A stretch of DNA of 22,087 nt from a virus, in the IMG/VR virus record IMGVR_UViG_3300010885_046426, positions 1-22,087 of that record. One strand, given 5' to 3'. Shown here one piece after another: positions 12,973 through 20,272 of this stretch; position 1 is the first letter of the stretch, and every line of letters begins with the position of its first letter. Under the pieces are notes generated by a model, which worked only from the letters and a program-made list of their open reading frames with translations, searched no databases and was not told where the DNA came from. The position numbers and the translations under genes are program-made.

Positions 12973-14568
12973 ATGAACTTATTTGAAAACATGCACAGTG
13001 AAAACAGAGGCGAAGCAACAAAGCCTTTGATTTCCAAGTGGTCTCGTACGGGATTGCTTGAAGGTTTGGGTTCTAAAAATGAGAAGTCCACAGTGGCTGT
13101 CCTTTTGGAAAACCAAGCAAAACAATTAGTAAAAGAGGGTTCTGGTACAACTGCAGGTGTAGGTGGATCAGGATTTGAACAATGGACTGGAGTAGCTCTT
13201 CCGTTAGTACGTCGTGTATTCGCTGAAATCGCTGCTAAAGAATTTGTCTCTGTACAGCCAATGAACTTACCTTCTGGTCTAGTATTCTACTTAGACTTTA
13301 AGTATGGTAACAACAAGAAGCCATTCGGATTCGGACCAACTTCTCAAGACCAAACTGGTACTCTACAAGGTATCACAAACGCAGCTGGAGCACCATCTGA
13401 CGGTCTTTACGGAGCAGGTCGATTTGGATACTCTGTTAACAACTCAGCATCAGTTGCTGCAGCTGTAACAACAGCGTCTTTATCTTCTTGGGGAACAATG
13501 AACTATGATGGTACTTATTCAGCATCATTTGGTACATTCAGAACTGTATCTATACCTACATCATCTTTGGGTACTTTAGATCTTTACGCTGTTCGTTCTT
13601 TCCGTCTTTACTCTTCATCTATAGAGTTGACTCCAGTATCTGCATTCACAGTACTTAACGGTGGTAACATCCAGTTTGTAATTACAGGATCTGCAGTATC
13701 TACTGGATCATTTACAGCTGCTGTATCTTACTCTATCCAACCTACAAATGATAATAGAAACGACTTCGAATCTACTGGAGTAACTTCTACATCTCGTAAC
13801 TTGGATACTACCTTGAACATCCCAGAAATTGAATTGCAAATGCGTTCAATTCCAGTAACTGCTAAGACTCGTAAGTTGAAAGCAAGTTGGACTCCTGAGT
13901 TTGCTCAAGATTTGAATGCTTACCATTCAGTAGATGCTGAAGGTGAATTGACAGCTATGTTGTCTGAGTATGTTTCTATGGAGATTGACTTAGAGATCAT
14001 GGATATGTTGATCCAAGCAGCTAACACAACTGATTACTGGTCTGCAAAAACAAACCAAGTTTGGAATGGTTCAGCTTTCGTTGCTGATACTAACGTAAGT
14101 GGTAACGCTTATATCCAAGGTACATGGTTCGCTACTTTAGGTACAAAACTACAAAAAGTATCTAACCAAATTCACGCGAAAACTTTACGTGGTGGTGCAA
14201 ACTTCTTAGTATGTTCTCCAGATATCTCTACTATCCTAGAATCAATCCCAGGATATGCTGCAGATGGTGATGGAACAAAAATGAAGTATGCAATGGGCGT
14301 ACAAAAGGTAGGTGCTTTAACTAGCCGTTACCAAGTGTACAAAAACCCTTACATGCAAGAGAATACAATCTTGATGGGCTTTAGAGGTAACCAATTCTTG
14401 GAAACAGGAGCTGTTTACGCACCTTACATTCCATTAATGTTGACTCCACTTGTGTACGATCCAAACAACTTTATCCCAAGACGTGGTGTAATGACACGTT
14501 ACGCGAAAGTTGTTACTCGTCCAGAATTCTACGGAAAAGTTTATGTAGCAGACTTGAATGCATATTGA
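12973..14568 (+). CDS. Major capsid protein, T4 gp23-like
   Basis: The subunit of the head shell, 531 residues (T4 gp23 is 521). The N-terminus holds the gp23 prosegment motif KWSRTGLLEGLGSK (22-35), then VLLENQAKQLVKEGSG (43-58). Maturation cleavage is expected after a Glu here, LVKE55 being the likeliest. Next come WTGVALPLVRRVFAEIAAKE (71-90) and VSVQPMNLPSGLVFYLDFKYG (about 92-112), which correspond to the VRR and GVQPMN regions of T4 gp23. A Ser/Thr/Ala-rich domain at about 125-265 is probably the insertion domain. The C-terminus has LRGGANFLVCSPD and PLVYDPNNFIPRRGVMTRYA. The leader (12948-12972) is A-rich with no Shine-Dalgarno. Frequent CGT, TCT, AAC and TTC codons suit high expression. 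A strong terminator lies 20 nt downstream. Confidence 0.97.
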   Translation: MNLFENMHSENRGEATKPLISKWSRTGLLEGLGSKNEKSTVAVLLENQAKQLVKEGSGTTAGVGGSGFEQWTGVALPLVRRVFAEIAAKEFVSVQPMNLPSGLVFYLDFKYGNNKKPFGFGPTSQDQTGTLQGITNAAGAPSDGLYGAGRFGYSVNNSASVAAAVTTASLSSWGTMNYDGTYSASFGTFRTVSIPTSSLGTLDLYAVRSFRLYSSSIELTPVSAFTVLNGGNIQFVITGSAVSTGSFTAAVSYSIQPTNDNRNDFESTGVTSTSRNLDTTLNIPEIELQMRSIPVTAKTRKLKASWTPEFAQDLNAYHSVDAEGELTAMLSEYVSMEIDLEIMDMLIQAANTTDYWSAKTNQVWNGSAFVADTNVSGNAYIQGTWFATLGTKLQKVSNQIHAKTLRGGANFLVCSPDISTILESIPGYAADGDGTKMKYAMGVQKVGALTSRYQVYKNPYMQENTILMGFRGNQFLETGAVYAPYIPLMLTPLVYDPNNFIPRRGVMTRYAKVVTRPEFYGKVYVADLNAY

Positions 14569-14588
14569 TTATAGCATTTAATAACCTT

Positions 14589-14616
14589 AAAAGCCTCATA
14601 GTAATATGGGGCTTTT
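14589..14616 (+). terminator. Strong intrinsic terminator after the capsid gene
   Basis: A 12-bp stem with one T-G wobble, AAAAGCCTCATA / TATGGGGCTTTT, closes a GTAA tetraloop and is followed by CTGTTTTCC. It lies 20 nt after the capsid stop codon, so it should end the packaging/head transcript and isolate the PhoH gene. Confidence 0.85.
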
Positions 14617-14628
14617 CTGTTTTCCATG

Positions 14629-14643
14629 CTATTTATATAAAAC
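14629..14643 (+). promoter_or_regulatory. Candidate phage late promoter element upstream of PhoH
   Basis: CTATTTATATAAAAC, identical over 15 nt to 6037-6051, lies between the capsid terminator and the PhoH ATG, 16 nt upstream of that ATG. A position just after a strong terminator is where a new promoter is needed, which makes this the best-supported copy. Confidence 0.6.
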
Positions 14644-14659
14644 AAAATGTTACTAGTTT

Positions 14660-15358
14660 ATGGAATTGCAACAGAACCAACAGCCTCAAAAAAAGATCAG
14701 TAATCTCAATAAGAGAAAACCTAAAGGTCAAATCAAGTTTAAGATAGAACTTAACGAAGAGCAGAAAGCAGCAAAGGCTGTTATCTATGATAATCCGGTA
14801 ATCCTTTTAAAAGGGATGGCAGGTTCAGGTAAAACCTTAGTTGCATGTCAGGTAGCACTTGATATGTTCTTTAAGAGAGAAATCGAAAAAATTGTAATAA
14901 CGAGACCAACTGTAGCTAAGGAGGAGATAGGATTTCTTCCAGGTGATATGAAGGAGAAGATGGATCCATGGTTGGCTCCAATATACGCTAACCTCTATAT
15001 GCTTTACAACAAAGAAGCAGTAGATAAGATGGTTGCTGAGGGTGTTATAGAGATTGTTCCATTTGCATTTATGCGAGGTAGAACCTTCCCCAATGCATTA
15101 GTGTTAGTTGACGAGTGTCAGAATATTACTCACACTCAAACGGAAATGATGCTAGGTCGTTTAGGTAAAGGAGGAAAGATGATATTCTGTGGAGACCTTG
15201 CACAGATTGACTTAAAAAACAGAAAGGACTCGGGTATCAGCTTCTTTCTGCGCTTAGAGGAGCATGTAAAAGGAGTTAGAATACTAACACTCAAAACTAA
15301 TCATCGACATGAGATTGTGGAAAACATACTTTCAGTATATTCAGATTATCGAGATTAA
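14660..15358 (+). CDS. phoH: PhoH-like P-loop ATPase
   Basis: A 232-residue PhoH-family ATPase. Walker A is GMAGSGKT (52-59). The conserved ITRPTVAKEEIGFLPGDMKE follows (80-99), then FMRGRTFPNALVLVDECQN (137-155, Walker B with D151-E152), and IFCGDLAQIDL (175-185), the sensor-like motif. A basic N-terminal tail precedes the core. PhoH proteins are frequent in marine phages. Their role there is unresolved; RNA metabolism and phosphate stress have both been proposed. The gene has its own promoter-like element upstream and terminators on both sides, so it is a separate cistron inserted between capsid and neck genes. The ATG at 14647 gives a short dead frame, so 14660 is the start. Confidence 0.95.
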   Translation: MELQQNQQPQKKISNLNKRKPKGQIKFKIELNEEQKAAKAVIYDNPVILLKGMAGSGKTLVACQVALDMFFKREIEKIVITRPTVAKEEIGFLPGDMKEKMDPWLAPIYANLYMLYNKEAVDKMVAEGVIEIVPFAFMRGRTFPNALVLVDECQNITHTQTEMMLGRLGKGGKMIFCGDLAQIDLKNRKDSGISFFLRLEEHVKGVRILTLKTNHRHEIVENILSVYSDYRD

Positions 15359-15381
15359 TGGGTTTTAGTTTTATGATATAT

Positions 15382-15407
15382 AAAGGACCCTTCGTGGTCC
15401 TTTTTTT
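15382..15407 (+). terminator. Strong intrinsic terminator after PhoH
   Basis: AAAGGACC, loop CTTCGT, GGTCCTTT forms an 8-bp stem followed by a continuous T run (15401-15407). It lies 23 nt downstream of the PhoH stop and closes that cistron. Confidence 0.9.
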
Positions 15408-15426
15408 GTTGATTCCTTTTTTTGCT

Positions 15427-15442
15427 GATATTTATATGAAAC
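15427..15442 (+). promoter_or_regulatory. Variant of the recurrent late-promoter element before the neck genes
   Basis: GATATTTATATGAAAC differs from the 15-mer at 6037 mainly in the first base and the G before AAAC. It sits between the PhoH terminator and the ATG at 15452, where transcription of the neck genes must restart. Confidence 0.5.
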
Positions 15443-15451
15443 TCTATATAC

Positions 15452-16627
15452 ATGAATATACCAATTTGGCCAGGCTCAAGCTCTTTCGTTAGTTCATCTG
15501 CTTCTTACTATGCAGGATCGACAACGACTAGACCAACCCCATTTGGCTATTACGATGCTGACTCAACCTTTAAAACAGAATCCAATAAGGTAGCTGACTG
15601 GTGTGCTCGTAAGTTAGGATATCCTATAATGGATGTTGAGCTTCAAGATATAAACTTCTTTGCTGCATTTGAAGAGGCAGTCACTGAGTTCAGTACTCAA
15701 GTGAATATGAACAATGCAAAGGATTACATGCTTACACTGCAAGGAACTCCTACATCTAATCAATTATCACAAAGAGTTGTTACTCCTAACTTAGGTAGAG
15801 TTATTAGTATGGCTAAGCAGTATGGTAGTGAGGCAGGATCAGGTGGTGATGTAAATTACAAAAAAGGTTATATAGAGTTGGTTGGTGGACAGAGTGAATA
15901 TGACCTAGCTGCTCTATGGGCTACTGTGCATGAGTCAGGAAGTGCTATAGAAATCAAAAGAGTGTATCATGACTTCACTCCAGCGATTGTAAGATACTTT
16001 GACCCTTATGTAGGAACTGGAGCAGGAACACAGCAAATGCTAGATAGCTTTGGATGGGGTTCTTACTCTCCAGCAGTATCTTTCATGGTAATGCCCTTGT
16101 ATGCAGATTTACTTCGTATGCAAGCTATCGAGTTAAACGATACGATTAGAAAATCATCATACAGTTTTGAATTAAGAAATAACAAATTGAAGTTATTCCC
16201 AACTCCTACATATCCAGTAAATATGTGGTTTGAGTATATTGTGGTAGCAGAGAGAAATAATCCACTTAAAGAGCCTACTGGATCAATTAGTGATTTGAGC
16301 AATGTACCTTATAATAGAATACAATTTGCAAACATTAAAGATATAGGACTTCAGTGGATTTATAAGTACACTCTTGCAACAGCAAAAGAAATGCTGGGTC
16401 TAATCAGAGGTAAATATTCTACTGTGCCAATTCCAGGATCTGAAATGACGTTAAATGGAGCAGATCTAATTGCACAAGGACGGGAAGATAAGGTTGCATT
16501 AATATTGGAGTTAGTTACGCTACTCACATCAATGACACGACAAGGTCAGATGGAGCAAGAAACAGCAATTGCAACAGCGCTTTCAACACAGTTGTCAAAA
16601 GTCCCACTTTACATATACATTAAGTAA
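15452..16627 (+). CDS. Probable neck protein, T4 gp13-like
   Basis: A 391-residue protein and first gene of the neck/tail-completion cluster. After a Ser/Thr/Tyr-rich N-terminus (residues 1-30) comes VADWCARKLGYPIMDVELQD, then FFAAFEEAVTEFSTQVN. Head-tail connector proteins of this helical type show the same LG.P...VE+.D...... AFEEAV pattern. The middle has AIEIKRVYHDFTPAIVRYFD and a beta-rich part (SFELRNNKLKLFPTPTYPVN). The C-terminus is helical. I assign gp13-like head completion from this pattern and from the two following genes, which resemble gp14 and gp15. It is longer than T4 gp13 (309), and the assignment is less certain than those of the head proteins. Its stop overlaps the next ATG (TAATG). 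Confidence 0.6.
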   Translation: MNIPIWPGSSSFVSSSASYYAGSTTTRPTPFGYYDADSTFKTESNKVADWCARKLGYPIMDVELQDINFFAAFEEAVTEFSTQVNMNNAKDYMLTLQGTPTSNQLSQRVVTPNLGRVISMAKQYGSEAGSGGDVNYKKGYIELVGGQSEYDLAALWATVHESGSAIEIKRVYHDFTPAIVRYFDPYVGTGAGTQQMLDSFGWGSYSPAVSFMVMPLYADLLRMQAIELNDTIRKSSYSFELRNNKLKLFPTPTYPVNMWFEYIVVAERNNPLKEPTGSISDLSNVPYNRIQFANIKDIGLQWIYKYTLATAKEMLGLIRGKYSTVPIPGSEMTLNGADLIAQGREDKVALILELVTLLTSMTRQGQMEQETAIATALSTQLSKVPLYIYIK

Positions 16628-17136
16628 TGGCATTATTTGGAAGTAGTAGAGATATTAGCTTTATACATAAAGTGAACGGTGAATTGCTAGACAATGTAAT
16701 TCAGCAAGAAGTTCATTTTTACAAACTCTACCTACCAGGAGTAAAAAGTAAGGATGCAGATAATTTATACGGAGAAGCTTCTGCACAAAAGACCTATTTT
16801 AGACCAGTGAGATTAACTTGTATAATAGACAGAACTCAAGGGGTGGCAACTGTGCAGGATGATCAATTTGGTATAGATGCTACTTCAGCTTTTAACTTCA
16901 AGTTTTTGAGATTAAAATTAGAAGAGTTAAACTTAATACCACAAGTTGGTGATATTATTGAAGATCGTGGTATGTATTATGAGGTAGATAACACAAATGA
17001 AGTTCAGTTTATTGCAGGTAAAGATAACGAACACTTTAAAGGTGTTGGACCAGAATTTGGTAAAAGTTTAACTGTTGAATGTGTAGCTCACTTATCGAGA
17101 GTAACTAGACTTCAGATAGAAAAAGATAGAATATAA
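16627..17136 (+). CDS. Probable neck protein, T4 gp14-like
   Basis: A 169-residue, beta-rich protein coupled to both neighbours through TAATG. The sequence VHFYKLYLPGVKSKDADNLYG, KTYFRPVRLTCIIDR, LIPQVGDIIEDRGMYYEVDN and NEVQFIAGKDNEHF matches what I recall of gp14-type neck proteins of marine T4-like phages (LYGES..K.Y..PVRL.C.I.R, then VGDI+...  YYEVD). Gp14 joins gp13 below the portal to close the filled head and accept the tail. It is shorter than T4 gp14 (256). A general head-closure protein of another family is the main alternative. Confidence 0.65.
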   Translation: MALFGSSRDISFIHKVNGELLDNVIQQEVHFYKLYLPGVKSKDADNLYGEASAQKTYFRPVRLTCIIDRTQGVATVQDDQFGIDATSAFNFKFLRLKLEELNLIPQVGDIIEDRGMYYEVDNTNEVQFIAGKDNEHFKGVGPEFGKSLTVECVAHLSRVTRLQIEKDRI

Positions 17137-18335
17137 TGTACACAAAAAAGAATTTACCAAAATCACAATTTGAGCTTTCTACTGGAGCTGCAGATAAACG
17201 CTTTGGTCGTGATAACGATGTTAGGCGAGATGATGATAACCTAAAAGAGTTATCAATTGGTTTATTTGATATTGATTATACAATCAAATGGTATTTTGAT
17301 AATGTAATAAAACCGGAGGTAGATAATTTTGGTACAACACTATCAGTACCAGTAATGTACGGAGCTCCAGAAAAATGGAAGAATGTCCAAGCAGATGGAT
17401 ACTTTCGTGATATGGCTGGAAAGATACAATCTCCACTAATATCATATCGCAGAAGTAGTATCACTAAGAATAAGACCTTAGGATCAAAAGTAGATGCAAA
17501 CTATCCACAACTTTACTATACACAGGAGATTAAATACGGTCAACAAAATAAATATGACCAATTCAGCATACTAACAAATAGCAAACCAATTAAATCATTT
17601 GTTACTACTGTAATACCTGAATTTGTGGACATTACTTATGATGTAATTATATGGACTGATTTTGTTGAGCATATGAATGGTATTGTGGAATCGGTACTAT
17701 ACACAGAAGGATCTTTCTGGGGTGAACCAGATAGGTTTAGGTTTAGAACTAAGATAGATAACTTTACAAATACAACCGACCTACTACAAGATCAAGATAG
17801 AATAGTAAGAACATCATTTACAATAACAATGTTCGGATATATTATTCCAAACGTATTAGCTAAAAACCTAAGCAAGAAACAATCTTCCAAGGCTTTTGAT
17901 ACAAGACAGCTTATAATGGAAACTACTCCAGATGCAGATCCAACAGTATTCCAACAAACAGATGTTATCACAGCAGGACCGGGTGCTAATATGATACAAC
18001 CAACAATAACAGCAGCACCTAACCCTAACACATTATCAGCAGCAAACCCACTACTATTGGCGTACCTAAATACAAATATAGCAAAGCAAGCTACAAGTGT
18101 AGTGGTACCAGATACAGCTTACTTTACAGCAACATTCTTGGTAGCACCAACCGGCTTACCAACTACAAGCGCAACTAACTTTATGTTCTTTGTGAATGGG
18201 CAGTATGTAGAACCTGCAGCAATAACAAGTTTTACTGAGTCTAGTGGAATATGTACATTAGTACTGAATACTGGCCAGTTAGGTTTCACATTAATCGCAA
18301 CCGATGAAGTTGTGGCAATAGGTAAATTTACTTAA
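17136..18335 (+). CDS. Probable tail-completion/sheath-stabiliser protein (gp15-like) with added C-terminal domain
   Basis: A 399-residue protein in two parts. Residues about 38-245 hold a well-conserved phage domain: FDIDYTIKWYFDNVIKPEVD, VPVMYGAPEKWKNVQADGYF, RDMAGKIQSPLISYRR, NYPQLYYTQEIKYG, and VDITYDVIIWTDFVEHMNGI. I recognise this domain in T4-like marine phages at the position after the neck genes. A gp15-like role at the head-proximal end of the tail is inferred from that order. After a Pro/Ala/Thr linker (265-305), residues 306-399 form a second beta-rich module (LVAPTGLPTTSATNFMFFVN, ending EVVAIGKFT) that looks like a virion decoration domain. The start overlaps the previous stop (TAATG). 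Confidence 0.6.
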   Translation: MYTKKNLPKSQFELSTGAADKRFGRDNDVRRDDDNLKELSIGLFDIDYTIKWYFDNVIKPEVDNFGTTLSVPVMYGAPEKWKNVQADGYFRDMAGKIQSPLISYRRSSITKNKTLGSKVDANYPQLYYTQEIKYGQQNKYDQFSILTNSKPIKSFVTTVIPEFVDITYDVIIWTDFVEHMNGIVESVLYTEGSFWGEPDRFRFRTKIDNFTNTTDLLQDQDRIVRTSFTITMFGYIIPNVLAKNLSKKQSSKAFDTRQLIMETTPDADPTVFQQTDVITAGPGANMIQPTITAAPNPNTLSAANPLLLAYLNTNIAKQATSVVVPDTAYFTATFLVAPTGLPTTSATNFMFFVNGQYVEPAAITSFTESSGICTLVLNTGQLGFTLIATDEVVAIGKFT

Positions 18336-18336
18336 T

Positions 18337-18654
18337 ATGTCATTAATAAGAGGAAGTCAAATATCAGGAAGTGTTGCTAGTGCAAGTTATGCACTAACAG
18401 CTTCTTTTGCGTTGAATGGTGGGGGAGGTAATTCGTTTCCATTCTCAGGAAGTGCAGTCATTACTGGTTCGTTATTAATCAAAAGCGACGTTAACGATAT
18501 TTTCTTAATCAAGAATTTTAATAATCAACCAATCCTAACGGTATCTCAAAGCGGAGTTATAGTGCTAGCAACACAAAGTGCAGCTCTAACCAATCCAGCT
18601 CCAGTGGGAGGAATATACTTTACATCAGGAACCTTTTATGTAGGATTGGAGTAG
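18337..18654 (+). CDS. Small tail-fibre-like protein
   Basis: A 105-residue protein starting 1 nt after the preceding stop. It opens with Ser/Ala/Gly repeats (SGSVASASYALTASFALNGG), then a GGGG..FPFSGSAVITGSL module shared with the fibre proteins at 20273 and 21554. It ends with a compact domain (NDIFLIKNFNNQPILTVSQS, then NPAPVGGIYFTSGTFYVGL) of a kind I have seen as a C-terminal cap in fibre proteins of Bacteroidota phages. It is probably a short fibre or a fibre-attachment subunit. No chaperone or receptor-binding motif can be named. Confidence 0.65.
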   Translation: MSLIRGSQISGSVASASYALTASFALNGGGGNSFPFSGSAVITGSLLIKSDVNDIFLIKNFNNQPILTVSQSGVIVLATQSAALTNPAPVGGIYFTSGTFYVGLE

Positions 18655-18670
18655 GTTTTATTTATGGCAT

Positions 18671-18686
18671 CATATTTATAATAAAC
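18671..18686 (+). promoter_or_regulatory. Variant of the recurrent late-promoter element before a fibre gene
   Basis: CATATTTATAATAAAC keeps the TATTTATA core (18673-18680) and the AAAC end, with one extra base between them. It lies in the 45-nt gap upstream of the fibre ATG at 18700. Confidence 0.4.
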
Positions 18687-18699
18687 TAAATAAGAAGAA

Positions 18700-19695
18700 A
18701 TGGCAGAGTGGAAAAAAGTAATAGTCTCGGGTAGTATAGCTCAATTAGCAGCAGTGTCTGCAAGTACTGGATTCACTATCGGTACTAATCAGGTTATAAC
18801 TACAGCACAAGCGACGACTTACTTGTCAGGTTCATTCACCGGATCTTTTAGAGGAGATGGTTCTGGACTAAGTGGTATTGCAGCTTCTTTCCCAGTAGTA
18901 TCAACAACTGATTTAGCAACAAGTAATCAGATATTTGTAAGTGATGGTGCAAGTAAGTATATTACATATGGTAACTTAGTACTAGACTTAGCAGGATCTG
19001 GAGCAGGAACGAGCAACTTAACTACAACCGATACTGGGGATAGTTTAGCATTAACCTCTCAAATAGCTGTAACCGGAGTAACTGCATCATTCACTGGATC
19101 GCATATTGGATCATTAACTGGAACAGCATCTTATGCTACTCAAGCTTTGAGTTCATCTTATGCACTTTCAGTTCCTTTCACGGGAATCATTGGAGCACCT
19201 GCAGGAGCAGTATCCTCTTCTGTATTCTCTTCACCTTCGCAAGGTAATGCATCGTTAATTACAAATGGTGTCTCAGGTTCAACTATTTCACTAGGTCTTA
19301 CAACTGGAGATTCACCATCATTCAACAACTTAACATTAGCAGGAGACCTTACAGTAAATGGTACAACGGTAACATTAAATACAAATAACCTTATTGTTGA
19401 GGACAAGTTTATCTTACTGAGCTCAGGATCCCTATCAGCAAATGATGGTGGTATTATTGTTCAAAATGCTGTAGGAGGAACTGGATACGCTTTATACTTT
19501 GACTCAACTGGAGATGGAACAGCACCTCGTTGGTCATTTGCAGAAGCAGCAAACAGCACAGCGACATCTTTAACGCCAACCTACTTCGTAGGAGCGGTGA
19601 CTGGATCCGCAGCAGCACCTTCACCAGCACCTACTTATGGATTTGGTACAATACACGTTAATAGTACAAACGGAGATATATACATTTACGCATAA
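18700..19695 (+). CDS. Tail-fibre protein
   Basis: A 331-residue, Ser/Gly/Thr/Ala-rich fibre protein. The N-terminus (MAEWKKVIVSGSIAQLAAVS) is shared with the fibre at 20273 and is likely the virion-attachment end. Repeats follow: SGSFTGSFRGDGSGLSG, SFTGSHIGSLTGTASYATQA, LSSSYAL. The C-terminal third has LTLAGDLTVNGTTVTLNTNN, LIVEDKFILLSSGS and GGTGYALYFDSTGDGTAPRW, a beta-rich module common in phage fibres. The end (GFGTIHVNSTNGDIYIYA) looks like a trimer tip strand. The function would be adsorption to the host surface. No intramolecular chaperone or enzymatic motif is visible. A candidate promoter element lies upstream. Confidence 0.8.
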   Translation: MAEWKKVIVSGSIAQLAAVSASTGFTIGTNQVITTAQATTYLSGSFTGSFRGDGSGLSGIAASFPVVSTTDLATSNQIFVSDGASKYITYGNLVLDLAGSGAGTSNLTTTDTGDSLALTSQIAVTGVTASFTGSHIGSLTGTASYATQALSSSYALSVPFTGIIGAPAGAVSSSVFSSPSQGNASLITNGVSGSTISLGLTTGDSPSFNNLTLAGDLTVNGTTVTLNTNNLIVEDKFILLSSGSLSANDGGIIVQNAVGGTGYALYFDSTGDGTAPRWSFAEAANSTATSLTPTYFVGAVTGSAAAPSPAPTYGFGTIHVNSTNGDIYIYA

Positions 19696-19721
19696 TTATA
19701 CACCATAGTTACGACTTATTT

Positions 19722-19925
19722 ATGGGACTATTAGATAAACTAGCAAGGAATAACCAACCTGAGGAAGCTCCAGTAGCAGATAACAATATCCAAAACCTCA
19801 ACCAACAAGAGTTGGAGTTTTTATTACAAACACTCAAAGTAACAACATTTACGGGAGAGCATGTAGAATTTCTGTACAACTTAATAGTAAAACTACAGAA
19901 ACAGTACATTCAGTTACAAAAATAA
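19722..19925 (+). CDS. Small helical protein, first of two paralogues in the fibre cluster
   Basis: A 67-residue protein between fibre genes. A short polar N-terminus is followed by LNQQELEFLLQTLKVTTFTG, then EHVEFLYNLIVKLQKQYIQL, a two-helix hairpin with the turn at TG. The next gene repeats the same layout, so the two are probably paralogues. The ATG overlaps a TTATTTATGG that is a poor relative of the promoter element. Similar small L..QELEFLL proteins occur in phages I associate with Bacteroidota, with no known role. Fibre assembly is possible from context. Confidence 0.65.
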   Translation: MGLLDKLARNNQPEEAPVADNNIQNLNQQELEFLLQTLKVTTFTGEHVEFLYNLIVKLQKQYIQLQK

Positions 19926-19937
19926 AAATCAATAGTT

Positions 19938-20171
19938 ATGAATCTATTCTCAATCGATCTCGGTATTAATGAGATACAACTCCTACGTCAATCGTTAGAT
20001 ATAATTACCATCACCGGTAAGGACGCAAAGTATGTAGCAAGCTTGCAAATTAAACTCGAAAGTGAGTTAGAGCAGATACAACTTATGCTGCAACAGCAAG
20101 AACAAGAAAGGGAGCAAGCACTCCAAAAGATGCTAGCAGCTGAAGCAAGAAAAGAAGCTAAAGCTAAATAA
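19938..20171 (+). CDS. Small helical protein, second of two paralogues in the fibre cluster
   Basis: A 77-residue protein starting 12 nt after its paralogue. LGINEIQLLRQSLDIITITG, then KDAKYVASLQIKLESELEQI, aligns with the previous protein without gaps around the T.TG turn: hydrophobic L/I positions, the TxTG turn and the KL near the end of helix two are kept. The C-terminus is extended by a Gln/Glu/Ala/Lys coiled coil (LMLQQQEQEREQALQKMLAA). Function unknown. Confidence 0.65.
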   Translation: MNLFSIDLGINEIQLLRQSLDIITITGKDAKYVASLQIKLESELEQIQLMLQQQEQEREQALQKMLAAEARKEAKAK

Positions 20172-20175
20172 CCAT

Positions 20176-20191
20176 ACTATTTATATAAAAT
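20176..20191 (+). promoter_or_regulatory. Candidate phage late promoter element before the repeat-fibre gene
   Basis: ACTATTTATATAAAAT matches the 6037 and 14629 copies at 14 of 15 positions (the final C is T). Unlike the others it lies far (81 nt) from its gene, leaving room for the foldable leader at 20195-20255. Confidence 0.5.
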
Positions 20192-20194
20192 AAC

Positions 20195-20255
20195 TTGTTG
20201 TTGGCCGTAAGGAAGTGGGCACACGCACGGCATAAGTGTATGTAACCAACCACAA
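20195..20255 (+). promoter_or_regulatory. Foldable, GC-richer 5' leader of the repeat-fibre gene
   Basis: The 101-nt gap between the small gene and the fibre ATG contains nested complementary arms. TTGTTGTTGG (20195-20204) can pair with CCAACCACAA (20246-20255) at 9 of 10 positions. CCGT (20205-20208) can pair with ACGG (20227-20230), and GTG (20215-20217) with CAC (20222-20224) around GGCA. Pairing was worked out by eye. The stretch is less AT-rich than its surroundings and has no reading frame of note. It could be an RNA structure controlling translation of the fibre. Confidence 0.4.
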
Positions 20256-20272
20256 CACAAAAGAAAAACTAT

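Noticed and set aside
14647-14660. ATG at 14647 as an alternative PhoH start
   Set aside because: It is out of frame with PhoH and opens only a short dead-end frame.
18664-18681. Five-codon mini-ORF (ATG GCA TCA TAT TTA TAA) in the fibre leader
   Set aside because: It overlaps the promoter-like element and would probably not be transcribed in full; no sign of a leader-peptide function.
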